Source of the DNA: an uncultured Lachnospiraceae bacterium | GTDB taxonomy: Bacteria > Bacillota > Clostridia > Lachnospirales > Lachnospiraceae | Direction of reading: 5' to 3' | Assembly (NCBI GenBank): GCA_902800325.1 | Contig: CADCDW010000014.1 | Coordinates: 1-36,849 of the forward strand | Length of the DNA: 36,849 bases | Shown here: in pieces, positions 25,162 to 34,209 of the stretch | How positions within the stretch are numbered: the stretch's first letter is position 1 | How the letters are laid out: every line of letters begins with the position of its first letter | Made by a program: the position numbers and the translations under genes | The notes under the pieces: generated by a model | What the model was told of the DNA's origin: nothing | The model's input: only the letters and a program-made list of their open reading frames with translations | Databases searched by the model: none

Positions 25162-28100
25162 CTATATCGACGAATCTATTTCATTTAATTTTTCAAATTC
25201 TCCGTCTTCATATAATTTATTCACGACCTCCACAACTTCTTCACTAAGTTGCGTGCCTTTAACGCGGTTTATCTCTGCTATAACATCTTCAAGCTTCATC
25301 TTCTTACGATAAGGACGGCTTGAATACATCGCATCAAAAGTATCCGCAACTGCAATTATCCGGGCTATTGGAGGTATCTCATCTCCTTTAAGCCCCCTTG
25401 GATAACCTTTACCATCTATTCGTTCATGGTGGCAGCCGGCTCCAAGTGAAAGACTCGGCATAATTTTTATATCCTTAAGTATCTCATAACCATTTGGTGC
25501 ATGTGATTTTATAACTGCATATTCTTCATCTGTAAGTTTCCCCTGCTTACCGAGGATGTTATCAGGTATACTTATTTTTCCGACATCATGTAAAAGAGCT
25601 ATATTATATATTTCTTCAAGCTCATCCTTGCTATATCCCATCTTACTTGCAAAAAGCTCTGTGTACCTGGCTACTCTAAACGAATGACCATTGGTATACT
25701 TATCTTTCATATCGATACATTTTGCGAGTACGGCAACAATTTCATTGATGAGTTCTTTGTTTTCCTTTTGTTTTTTCTCATAAATCCTTGTTTTTCTGTC
25801 TATGTAAAGTTTTACAACAACTGCCACAATAATCGCAGCGACAACAAACATAAACACAAAAAACCATACAGTTTCATAAAATGCCGCTTCTTTAACTATC
25901 TTTAATTCAATTGATTTTTGTTCCTCACCTGTAAGCGGATTTATAATCGCAAAATGATATGTATAAGTACCTGCTGTCAGGTTAGTATAGGTCTGAGGTT
26001 CCATATCATTTTGAGCACTTATAAAAGGATTATCATCAAATCCTTTCAACAAAGTACTGATACTCGGATTCTTAAGTGAATAAGTAAGCGCATAACCATA
26101 GACGGTAAGTCTTTTCGTTTTTGCCGGAATCGTAACTACGTTTTTATCTCCCACATAAATTTCTTTACCGTCCACTTCTATCATAGGTATTGCAAGCTTA
26201 ATGTCATTGGATATATTGTCAGTGTCATTGATATTTACCGAACACACACCTGTGGAACAAGATATATAAAGGGTTCCGTCATCATCCAGATAATTTCTGG
26301 AATTGGCTGTAGTTACGTACGGAAGTCCTGTCCTTGAATTGTAAAATGTATATTCAAGGCTGTCATCAGTCATAAGATCTGCGCCGTTTACAACGTATAT
26401 TCCGTTACTGCTTAAAATCCATATCGTTCCATCATCCTTAAACTGCATATCAAAGTTGTTTGAATATGGAAAATTATTAACAGTTTCAACCTGTCCTTCC
26501 CTTATATATGAAATGGAATTACTCGTAATAATCCAAAATACATCATTATATACATCGTACTTAATTCTTAAGATTGCACCTGATTTAAGACCGTCACTAA
26601 GGCCGATTCTGGAAACCTTTTCTTTGTCAACAACATAGATACCATCACCATCACTTCCCAGATAAAGTTCTCCATTCTTACCTTCACATATGGTAAGTAT
26701 CTCAGTATTATTTATTCCGTCATCCTCATCATATGCCTCTACAACTTTATCACCTTTTATTATATTTACGCCACCACTTGATGAAACCGCCATCCTGCCA
26801 TCCGAAAGCTCTGTAATAGTTCTTACACGGTTAGCCATAATTCCATCATCTGTCGTAAACGTTTTTATATTTTTTCCATCATATCTTATAAGAGCATCAT
26901 CGCTATAGGTACATAACCAGATATTATTTTGCGAATCTTTTTTTATGGATCTTATTCTTACCCCCTTAAGCCTCTTAGTAAGTTCATTGTTTTTAGTTTT
27001 ATAGTTCTTATCTAAAATATATAATCCTTCGTCCGTTCCAAGATATAAATCATCGTCATATATACATGTTGTGTTTACAACCATCGAATCAAGTCCTGCA
27101 ACCTTATTTATGTCCGTAAATCTGCATTCAACTAATTTAAGTACGCCCTGTCTCGATGAAGTAAACCAAAGATTACCCTCATAGTCTACCATCATATGGT
27201 CAACAGAATTATTCATTTTAATATTGGAAAGCTGTGTATATTTATCATTTTTATCGATAAAACCTATTCCATTATCGGCACAAAGCCATATATAACCATC
27301 TATACAATTAATAGCATTTATATTAACCTGCGGTAAAACCGATATTACCTTACTGTTTTTAAAAGCATTTTCTATATTTCCATATATAACATCAGATTCA
27401 TCCGTACCAAGATAAACATACCCCGGATTATTTGGATCAGGATATATACAATTAATGTGTCCCAATCCTATATCCTTACTACTGTAAAATGCCGTAACCT
27501 TGGTATTTTCTATCGTAAAAATCGAGCCATCGAAGTTTTCTCCGTATATAACACCATTGGGTCCCATTCTAAGTTCACATACATATTCGTTATTTATCTG
27601 AGGTTCATTTATAGGATGAAATTGATTTTCTACATCCACATATGCTATACCCTGGGTTGTAGCGATAATGATATTACCTTCCGTATCCTCAACCATCGCT
27701 CTTATAGAATATGAATTAAGTCCTTCAACCTGTCCGTAAACGGTAAATTCACCATTTTCATAAACGGCCACACCATTATCATTGGTTCCAATCCACAGTC
27801 TGTCTTTACTGTCGACATAAAGACTTACAACGCTTGCTATGCCTGTTGAAGAATCAAATCTTTCAAATTCAACTCCGTCATATCTGATTAATCCGCTATA
27901 ACTTCCTATCCATATGAAACCATCCGATGTCTGTGCGATGGCATTGGCTTCGGACGTAGGAAGTCCACTTGAATTATCATATAAAAAAGAGGTAAAACCT
28001 ATACCGTTTCCAGTAAAATCGACATTGGTAGAATAACTTTCCGCCATATTTTCACCAAAGTCTCCTGATTTTTCCTCTTCATCGACTTCATTATCATTTT

Positions 28101-28230
28101 CACCCAAAGAATTTTCGGTATCATCTGTATCAGACGTCGCATAAGAAATAATACCGTTACCCCCAAATGCTAAGCTTAACAAAAGTAAAGTCAAACAAAT
28201 AACCAAAATTAAATTCAATCTTTTTTTCAT
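25162..28230 (-). CDS. Beta-propeller/Y_Y_Y sensor fused to an HD-GYP c-di-GMP phosphodiesterase
   Basis: A 1022-residue receptor. It has a signal peptide or TM at about 5-25, an acidic linker, and an extracellular region of repeated Reg_prop-type propeller blades (DGFIWIGSYSGLIRYDGVEF, DRLWIGTNDNGVAVYENGEF, ...) to about 690. A Y_Y_Y-like domain (LKNPSISTLLKGFDDNPF... YTNLTAGTYTYHF), a TM at about 787-808, a short coiled linker and an HD-GYP domain (about 830-1005) follow. The HD-GYP domain has HDVGK (His881/Asp882) and HHERIDGKGYP with GYP at 942-944, so hydrolysis of c-di-GMP is likely. AGGGTGG before the ATG at 28230 favours that start over 28251. This sensor layout normally feeds histidine kinases; the ligand may be a carbohydrate. 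Confidence 0.9.
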   Translation of the reverse strand: MKKRLNLILVICLTLLLLSLAFGGNGIISYATSDTDDTENSLGENDNEVDEEEKSGDFGENMAESYSTNVDFTGNGIGFTSFLYDNSSGLPTSEANAIAQTSDGFIWIGSYSGLIRYDGVEFERFDSSTGIASVVSLYVDSKDRLWIGTNDNGVAVYENGEFTVYGQVEGLNSYSIRAMVEDTEGNIIIATTQGIAYVDVENQFHPINEPQINNEYVCELRMGPNGVIYGENFDGSIFTIENTKVTAFYSSKDIGLGHINCIYPDPNNPGYVYLGTDESDVIYGNIENAFKNSKVISVLPQVNINAINCIDGYIWLCADNGIGFIDKNDKYTQLSNIKMNNSVDHMMVDYEGNLWFTSSRQGVLKLVECRFTDINKVAGLDSMVVNTTCIYDDDLYLGTDEGLYILDKNYKTKNNELTKRLKGVRIRSIKKDSQNNIWLCTYSDDALIRYDGKNIKTFTTDDGIMANRVRTITELSDGRMAVSSSGGVNIIKGDKVVEAYDEDDGINNTEILTICEGKNGELYLGSDGDGIYVVDKEKVSRIGLSDGLKSGAILRIKYDVYNDVFWIITSNSISYIREGQVETVNNFPYSNNFDMQFKDDGTIWILSSNGIYVVNGADLMTDDSLEYTFYNSRTGLPYVTTANSRNYLDDDGTLYISCSTGVCSVNINDTDNISNDIKLAIPMIEVDGKEIYVGDKNVVTIPAKTKRLTVYGYALTYSLKNPSISTLLKGFDDNPFISAQNDMEPQTYTNLTAGTYTYHFAIINPLTGEEQKSIELKIVKEAAFYETVWFFVFMFVVAAIIVAVVVKLYIDRKTRIYEKKQKENKELINEIVAVLAKCIDMKDKYTNGHSFRVARYTELFASKMGYSKDELEEIYNIALLHDVGKISIPDNILGKQGKLTDEEYAVIKSHAPNGYEILKDIKIMPSLSLGAGCHHERIDGKGYPRGLKGDEIPPIARIIAVADTFDAMYSSRPYRKKMKLEDVIAEINRVKGTQLSEEVVEVVNKLYEDGEFEKLNEIDSSI

Positions 28231-28309
28231 AGCTACCACCCTTTTATACAAGTCTCCACCAAAACAAGTTAATTATACCATACCTTTTTTCCTCGGTCTA
28301 TAAATATTA

Positions 28310-28552
28310 TCAATTTGAATTCTTCAAAAAATCCATTATCCTGTAATAATTTTCAGGTCTGTGTGGAAATGTGCAGTCGGTACAAATCTTTATAAGTTTT
28401 CCATTATTATTCTTAAAAGAAGGATTGCCCGGACAGTTCTCTTTATTATACATAGGGCAATAACAAAACAAACAGTTTATATGGTCTATCCCTTTATGAC
28501 AAGGATAATACTCACAATCAGTATTTTCGAAAAAGCGAGATGAATTTTCCAT
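28310..28552 (-). CDS. Cysteine-rich small-domain protein of the cobalamin operon
   Basis: An 80-residue protein with nine cysteines: a DCEYYPCH start, CLFCYCPMY in the middle, then CPGNP and a C-terminal ICTDCTFPHRPENY. This is the Cys-rich small domain often found in or beside anaerobic cobalamin genes; its role is unknown, perhaps metal or Fe-S handling. GGAGG before the ATG at 28552 decides the start over 28588. It is the last gene of the cbi cluster, 61 bp after cbiA. No clear terminator follows before the HD-GYP gene. Confidence 0.82.
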   Translation of the reverse strand: MENSSRFFENTDCEYYPCHKGIDHINCLFCYCPMYNKENCPGNPSFKNNNGKLIKICTDCTFPHRPENYYRIMDFLKNSN

Positions 28553-28613
28553 AAACAGCCCTCCTGATTTAACATCCTGAAGATTCAATAAAATCTAAGT
28601 TTAATGCCTGCCA

Positions 28614-29990
28614 TTAAACACCATTATTACTATGTCTGTATGCTTTCATTTTCTCAACAAAAGCCTCTGCAAACTCCTCACACGAAGGATAATATAAATG
28701 TGGAAATCCCCACCAGTGATTACTCTCCGTATAACAACACTCCCAGCTTTTTTCCGTAACAGGCTTTACTGCCTTTACATCAGTTCCGTTGTCCGTACTA
28801 TTATAATAATGAAACTCGTGTCCTCTGATAAGACTTCCTTTTTTTAGAAATACTTCTTTTTTATCAAGCATTTCTATATATCCAAATCTTACAAGTTTTC
28901 CCGCATAAAATATATCTTTATCAATCACTCCTGCCATATTATAACTGTTGCCATTTTCATCCTTTAAAGTTTTATGCAGATACATAAATCCACCACACTC
29001 CGCAAGAGAAGGGATATCATTATTAATGGCAAACTTTATATCCTCAAGCATACTTACATTTTTAGATAACTCATAAGCATATAGTTCAGGATATCCTCCT
29101 CCGAGCAATATTCCGTCTATATCCTCAGGAAGATTTCCGTCATGTATAGGTGAAAAATACTTAATAACCACACCCATTTTTTCTAATATCCTGATATTAG
29201 CATCGTAATAAAAGCAAAAAGCCTCATCCCTTGCAACCGCCAAATTTAATCTTTCTTCAGCTTTATATATTTTATCTTTGTTAACAACAGGATTTTCACA
29301 TTCCATACACTTTGATATTTCGATTATTTTGTCAACATCGACCGTTTCTTCAAATAATGAGGCACAGTGACTAATCTTTGACCTAATATCTTCAATTTCA
29401 GCAGGGAGTGTAAGCCCAAGATGTCTTTCCGGTACATAAAAATCCTTATTATTTTCAAAAAAGCCAAGAAGCTTAATGCCGGTTTCCTTTTCTGTAATTT
29501 CCTTTATATTCTCATAAAAGCTTTTTGAAATCCGGTTTAGTATAATACCTTTTATAAGATTGTCTTTATCATAAAATTTAAATCCCGATATAACAGACAA
29601 AACGGAACGTCCCATACCATGTGCATCAACAACGAGAATCACAGGTGTCTTTGTAACCTTGGCCAAATGATAGGATGAACCTGCTTCCTCTATACCGCCA
29701 ACTCCGTCATAAAGCCCCATAACCCCTTCCATAACAGCCATGTCATGACCTTTTGAAAATGAAGCAAAAATCTGTCTTGTTTTATCTTCACCGGTAAAAT
29801 ATGTATCAAGATTTTCTGAGGGTACACCAAGAACAGTCCTGTGAAACATGGGATCGATATAATCAGGTCCACATTTACAGGATACAACATCTATATTCCT
29901 TTTTTTCAAAGCTCCAAGCAAAGCACAGGTAATAAGTGTTTTTCCACTTCCGCTTTTTGGAGCAGCTATCATAATTCTCGGTATACTCAT
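28614..29990 (-). CDS. cbiA: Cobyrinate a,c-diamide synthase
   Basis: An ATP- and glutamine-dependent enzyme that amidates the a and c acetate side chains of cobyrinate. The 458-residue product has a P-loop APKSGSGKT at 10-18, KCGPDYIDPMFH (the substrate/ATP segment of CbiA), and a class-I glutaminase domain: GILLGGGYPELYA, the nucleophile Cys in AECGGFMYLH, and the distal His in NHWWGFPHLYYPS. Its length is normal. It lies 30 bp after the cbiJ-cbiE-cbiT fusion; the ribosome-binding site (GGCGGGA) is weak, which may lower its expression. Confidence 0.95.
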   Translation of the reverse strand: MSIPRIMIAAPKSGSGKTLITCALLGALKKRNIDVVSCKCGPDYIDPMFHRTVLGVPSENLDTYFTGEDKTRQIFASFSKGHDMAVMEGVMGLYDGVGGIEEAGSSYHLAKVTKTPVILVVDAHGMGRSVLSVISGFKFYDKDNLIKGIILNRISKSFYENIKEITEKETGIKLLGFFENNKDFYVPERHLGLTLPAEIEDIRSKISHCASLFEETVDVDKIIEISKCMECENPVVNKDKIYKAEERLNLAVARDEAFCFYYDANIRILEKMGVVIKYFSPIHDGNLPEDIDGILLGGGYPELYAYELSKNVSMLEDIKFAINNDIPSLAECGGFMYLHKTLKDENGNSYNMAGVIDKDIFYAGKLVRFGYIEMLDKKEVFLKKGSLIRGHEFHYYNSTDNGTDVKAVKPVTEKSWECCYTESNHWWGFPHLYYPSCEEFAEAFVEKMKAYRHSNNGV

Positions 29991-30020
29991 ACTTTTATCC
30001 CGCCAATAATTTATTTCTGA

Positions 30021-32105
30021 TTATTCACAAAACGAAAACGAACATATCCAGATTGGATTTTCAGCTTTAAGCATATGATGTTCTCCCAATTTATTTATCC
30101 TGGTCACTCCAAGCTGTATCATTGAAAAATCAGTAATTTTAAAGTTTTTTTCGATTTCCATGCACTCTCTTATGGTTTCGGTACTGACTGCATTTATGAC
30201 TACTCTCATATGAGAATTCTTTTTATAAAGACTGTTAAGTATTTCTATCAGTTTGCCATTGCTTCCACCTATAAACGCATGTGTAGACACCGGCAGCTTT
30301 TCAAAAATATAAGGTGCTTCACCCTCATATATAGAAACATTTACAGCGTCAAACAGCTTACAGTTATTCTTAATAAGGCTTATCGCATCAGGATTCTTTT
30401 CAATAGCATATACCTTTATACTCCTTGACAGTCTTGCAATCTGAACCGCTATCGATCCGGTTCCGCTTCCTACATCATATACAACCGATGAGGTACTTAA
30501 ATCAAGCTTAGCTATACTCAGGCATCTGACTTCTTCCTTTGTCATAGGAACCTTGCCCCGTCTGAACTCCTCATCCTTAAGGTATATATTTAATTCTGTT
30601 TTAACCGGATCGGGATTTACAATAAGACAGGTATATAATCCTTCTTTTAATTCCTCCAAATCATCGCCCGGTCTTAATGTTATAATTTTCTCATCTTCAT
30701 AAGAAAGCTTGTATCCTGCATATACAACACATGCGTCCATTTTCTTTTCATTTAATTCACACATTATATTTTTTAAATCCTGAAGATTTGATATAATTAA
30801 AAATGTTTTCTTGTGGGTACTTACCGATTCGTAAATCTCATTTTTCCAAACCTCTACATCTTTTCTGCCATGTATACTTATAATTGCGGCATCGTCCCAT
30901 GTTTCATGAAGCCTTGCTGCAAGATATGATATTGAAGATATTCCCGGAATTATTTCTAAATCTGCATTTATACGATTTTCATTCACAGCAATTTTAAGAG
31001 CTCTAAAGAGCCTGTCAGCGCCACTGTAAAATCCTGTATCTCCGGAGAATAAAACAGCAACCTTAAGTAAATCAGCATACCTGCTCTTTTCAATATTTTT
31101 CCTATCACTTATATAATCCGAAGAAATTATCTTTTCAAGATACGGAATTATATCAGAAGCAAGATAATAAGGTTTCTTTTCTATATAAGCAGTATAAGGT
31201 GCAATCAATCTTTCAGAACCAAGAATTATGTCAGCAGCTTCTATGCATTCTCTCGCATAATCCGTAAGCTGACTTTTTGCTCCCATACCACAGCCTATGA
31301 GTTTTATATCCATTTTGATTTTTTTAGCCTCATAAGTCAAATTATCTATACCTATTTCATTATATATTTCATCAATACTGTTCCCTTCCTCAACATCGGG
31401 ACGACCGATTACATAAAGACTTATGCCCGCATCCTGTGCCGCATAATATTTATCTTCAAATCCGCCAACTCTTCCACTCTGTTTTGTAACAAGACACGCT
31501 ATATTAAACTGCTTTAGCATAATCAGATTCATATCATAAGAAAAAGGACCCTGCATAGCTATAATCTGTCTTCCGAGTAATCCATTTTTTTCACATATAT
31601 CTATACTTTCTGCCCCCGGTAAGACTCGTGCTATAAGCCTGCTTTTTATTTTTTCATCTTTACAAAAATATGAAAGTTCTTTGCTTCCGCTTGTAAGCAT
31701 AATGTTGCCATCAACACTGTGAAGCGCATTTACACATTCTTCGACCGTGTCAAAATATTTTATATTTTCATTTTCGGATAAATGAGTATCTTCTTTTACG
31801 CTTCTGACATATCTCATATATTTTATATTATTTTTTCCGGCGGCTTCTTTTATATTTTTTGTAACCTCTTTCGCATAAGGATGTGTAGCATCGATTACTA
31901 TATCTATACTGTTATCAACAAAAAATTTTTCTATTGCATCTACATCCATACGTCCTTTTTTTACAGTCACATAAGGTGATTTGACGCAAAGCTTTTCACC
32001 ATAATCTGTCGCCACGCTGACAAAGTGAGCAACTTTATTATCGGCTAGAAGTCGTGAGAGTGTCCTTCCTTCAGTTGTTCCGGAAAATATAATAATATTC
32101 TTCAT
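30021..32105 (-). CDS. cbiJET: CbiJ-CbiE-CbiT triple fusion (precorrin-6A reductase, C5-methyltransferase, decarboxylating C15-methyltransferase)
   Basis: A 694-residue trifunctional enzyme of ring-contracted corrin synthesis. Residues 1-260 are CbiJ/CobK (FSGTTEGRTLSRLL, DATHPYAKEV, VTKQSGRVGGFEDK). Residues about 265-497 are CbiE (LIGCGMGAKSQLT, ILGSERLI, LFSGDTGFYSGA, EIIPGISSISYLAARL). Residues about 513-694 are CbiT (GKVPMTKEEVRCLSIAKL, the SAM motif VVYDVGSGTGSIAVQIA, FIGGSNGKL). The three steps are close or consecutive (precorrin-6A to precorrin-8), so fusion suggests channelling. CbiE-CbiT (CobL-type) fusions are common; CbiJ fused in front is rarer. No stop or frameshift breaks the junctions. 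AGGAGTGG precedes the ATG; a 125-bp gap with tandem repeats separates it from cbiH. Confidence 0.93.
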   Translation of the reverse strand: MKNIIIFSGTTEGRTLSRLLADNKVAHFVSVATDYGEKLCVKSPYVTVKKGRMDVDAIEKFFVDNSIDIVIDATHPYAKEVTKNIKEAAGKNNIKYMRYVRSVKEDTHLSENENIKYFDTVEECVNALHSVDGNIMLTSGSKELSYFCKDEKIKSRLIARVLPGAESIDICEKNGLLGRQIIAMQGPFSYDMNLIMLKQFNIACLVTKQSGRVGGFEDKYYAAQDAGISLYVIGRPDVEEGNSIDEIYNEIGIDNLTYEAKKIKMDIKLIGCGMGAKSQLTDYARECIEAADIILGSERLIAPYTAYIEKKPYYLASDIIPYLEKIISSDYISDRKNIEKSRYADLLKVAVLFSGDTGFYSGADRLFRALKIAVNENRINADLEIIPGISSISYLAARLHETWDDAAIISIHGRKDVEVWKNEIYESVSTHKKTFLIISNLQDLKNIMCELNEKKMDACVVYAGYKLSYEDEKIITLRPGDDLEELKEGLYTCLIVNPDPVKTELNIYLKDEEFRRGKVPMTKEEVRCLSIAKLDLSTSSVVYDVGSGTGSIAVQIARLSRSIKVYAIEKNPDAISLIKNNCKLFDAVNVSIYEGEAPYIFEKLPVSTHAFIGGSNGKLIEILNSLYKKNSHMRVVINAVSTETIRECMEIEKNFKITDFSMIQLGVTRINKLGEHHMLKAENPIWICSFSFCE

Positions 32106-32136
32106 ACTGTAACCACTCCTGATATTGTACTTATAA

Positions 32137-32199
32137 CAATAATTAATGATTCATCATCAATAATTAATGTTTCATCATCAATAATTAATATTTAATTAG
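32137..32199. repeat. Three 21-bp tandem repeats between cbiH and the cbiJ-cbiE-cbiT gene
   Basis: Units begin at 32137, 32158 and 32179. The first two share CAATAATTAATG and TTCATCAT and differ at one base; the third diverges after CAATAATTAAT. They fill the only sizeable gap inside the cobalamin operon. Confidence 0.75.
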
Positions 32200-32230
32200 C
32201 AATACCTATAATTAAATGTATTTTTAGTAT

Positions 32231-32980
32231 TTAAATTTCATGTGCTGCTTCAACCGGATATCCTCTTTTGGTAACAAGCTTTCCGGCTATTATCTCTGTA
32301 GTTGAATTGCCGATAAAAACAGTTGTAAACATATTTACACTGATATTTTTTAATTCACCAAGAGTGCAAACTTTATAATTTGTACCCTCACGTCCTATAT
32401 TCTCGACATAACCACAAGGACGGTTTTCTTCAACCACATCAAGAATTATATCGCATGCTTTTTTTAGATAATCCGCTCTTTTATGACTGGACGGATTATA
32501 TATAACTATTGCAAAATCCGCTTCGGCCGCAGCCTTTAACCTTCTTTCGATTTTCTCCCATGGCGTAAGTAAATCAGATAAACTTATGACACAAAAATCA
32601 TGATTAATAGGCGCTCCCAAAACAGCAGCTCCACTGCTTGCGGCAGTTATACCCGGGATAATATTTAACTCACATGACGGATATCCCCTGCCAATTTCAT
32701 ACATAAGGGAAGCCATGCCATATATACCGGCGTCGCCACTGCATATAAGTGAAACTTTTTTTCCTTCAAGAGCCCTCTCAAAGCAGTATCTGCACCTTTT
32801 TTCCTCCTGTTTCATAGGTGTCTGATATAATTCTTTATCCTTATATCTTTCACTAAGAAGTTCAAGATATACCCCATATCCAACTATAAGCTCTGAATTA
32901 TCCAGTGCATGTAGGGCTTCTTTTGTCATTAAGTTTTCATCCCCCGGTCCCATACCGATTACATTTATAATATGCTTCAT
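32231..32980 (-). CDS. cbiH: Cobalt-precorrin-3 C17-methyltransferase
   Basis: A SAM-dependent enzyme that methylates C17 with ring contraction in the anaerobic pathway. The 249-residue product has the tetrapyrrole-methylase pattern: VIGMGPGDENLMTKEALHALDNSELIVGYGVYLEL, then LICSGDAGIYGMASLMYEI, IIPGITAASSGAAVLGAPINHDFCVISLSDLLTPW, AIVIYNPSSHKRADYLKKA and GREGTNYKVCTL. LSDLLTPW is characteristic of CobJ/CbiH. The start overlaps the cbiG stop by 4 bp (ATGA). It is the single-domain form, without the CbiG or nitrite-reductase-like extensions seen elsewhere. Confidence 0.95.
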   Translation of the reverse strand: MKHIINVIGMGPGDENLMTKEALHALDNSELIVGYGVYLELLSERYKDKELYQTPMKQEEKRCRYCFERALEGKKVSLICSGDAGIYGMASLMYEIGRGYPSCELNIIPGITAASSGAAVLGAPINHDFCVISLSDLLTPWEKIERRLKAAAEADFAIVIYNPSSHKRADYLKKACDIILDVVEENRPCGYVENIGREGTNYKVCTLGELKNISVNMFTTVFIGNSTTEIIAGKLVTKRGYPVEAAHEI

Positions 32981-34209
32981 AATTCTATCTCCGTTATCAG
33001 ATTTCTCTTAGCTATAGCAATCGTTATACCTTCATATTTTATCTTCTTTTGAATAAGATATCCTCCGTTTTTACAGGCACATATAGCAGCCCTTTCACAT
33101 ACGTTTCCGACTCCGGTTATATCTTTCACAAATTCCGATTCTTCAAAATCTCCGGTCAAAGCCAAAAGTTCCTCTTTTTTAAATGTAACAAATTCTATTC
33201 TGTTTTTATCAGAAAAATCCAAGATACCCTGCTCATTATTTTTTAAATCTATAGATGCGATTAAGGCTATTTGATCATACTTAAGATTGTTTATTTTTAA
33301 CGCATCATTTATCGCCTCTTCTATCTCTTTTTCGGTCTTTCCTTTTTTACAGCCTATGCCGATTATGTACTCTTTTTGAGAAAGAAACAACGGCACATTA
33401 TACTGATTGTTTTCAAAGAAAGCCATAATTCCTTCGATATCCTCTTCTTTATCCAAAAGCCAGACATCTATATTATCAAAATCCGAATTTACCAAATCTA
33501 TATTATCCAAATCTGCATTTACTAAATCCGTATTATTCAAATCTGTATTATTCAAATCTGTATTATCCAAATCTGAATTCTTTAAATCTGTATAATCAAA
33601 ACTGACAACATCAAATTTTTCTTTATTATATCCCGAAGCAACCTTTATTTTATCAGGCACACGGATTTTTATTATTTCACCATTTAAACTTTTGGCATTT
33701 ACTTTTTTTATCCCATCTTTATTGATTATACTGAGATTATTTTTCTTTGCAAATAAATCTGCTGCCCATACATTGTTTTTATCAGTTGCGGTTGTGATAA
33801 CCGGGCAGGCTCCGAGTTTTTCTGCGAGCATAATTGCAATAGCATTGGCTCCTCCTACATGTCCCGATAAAAGAGGAATTACATATTCACCTTTTTCGTC
33901 TATAACAATTACGGGACTGTCCGTAAGCTTGTTATCAACATATTTTGCAATCGCCCTTACAGCTATACCCGTTGCACCTATATATACAATTACGTTTTTC
34001 TTTTCAAATTGAATACCGGACCATTGCTCCAAACTTTCTTTTACATAGTAAGCCTCGTCTTTATAAAAGGTAACCATGTCCTCCTTAATGGTCTCACATT
34101 TATTATATAGCTTTACACTATATGAGCTGTCAGCTTCGATTATGGCATTATTAAGTTTTAGGGATAATTCAAATCCTTTTTTTGTAAAACTGATAATCGA
34201 AAATGTCAT
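32977..34209 (-). CDS. cbiG: Cobalt-precorrin-5A hydrolase with a pentapeptide-like repeat insertion
   Basis: Opens the delta-lactone of cobalt-precorrin-5A, releasing acetaldehyde. The 410-residue product has the CbiG N-terminal and central domains (VIVYIGATGIAVRAIAKYVDNKLTDSPVIVIDE, PLLSGHVGGANAIA, ITTATDKNNVWAADLFAKK) and the C-terminal domain (YIIGIGCKKGKTEKEIEEAI, ALTGDFEESEFVKDITGVGNVCERAAI). Between them, residues about 204-248 are nine 5-residue units of the type [TASI]D[LF]xN, coded by nine 15-bp DNA repeats. Such an insert is not a feature of CbiG that I know. The frame is intact. It overlaps cbiF and cbiH by 4 bp each (ATGA). Confidence 0.93.
   Translation of the reverse strand: MTFSIISFTKKGFELSLKLNNAIIEADSSYSVKLYNKCETIKEDMVTFYKDEAYYVKESLEQWSGIQFEKKNVIVYIGATGIAVRAIAKYVDNKLTDSPVIVIDEKGEYVIPLLSGHVGGANAIAIMLAEKLGACPVITTATDKNNVWAADLFAKKNNLSIINKDGIKKVNAKSLNGEIIKIRVPDKIKVASGYNKEKFDVVSFDYTDLKNSDLDNTDLNNTDLNNTDLVNADLDNIDLVNSDFDNIDVWLLDKEEDIEGIMAFFENNQYNVPLFLSQKEYIIGIGCKKGKTEKEIEEAINDALKINNLKYDQIALIASIDLKNNEQGILDFSDKNRIEFVTFKKEELLALTGDFEESEFVKDITGVGNVCERAAICACKNGGYLIQKKIKYEGITIAIAKRNLITEIEL
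33466..33600. repeat. Nine tandem 15-bp units inside cbiG
   Basis: The units follow ATCTGTATTATTCAA-like on the plus strand in perfect 15-bp register. Neighbouring copies are nearly identical and edge copies more diverged. They encode the pentapeptide-like DLxN repeats in the linker of CbiG. Because each unit is a multiple of three, gain or loss of copies keeps the frame. Confidence 0.92.

Noticed and set aside
33466..33600. Regular short repeats that might be a CRISPR array
   Set aside because: The 15-bp units are contiguous with no spacers and lie in frame inside cbiG; no cas genes are present.
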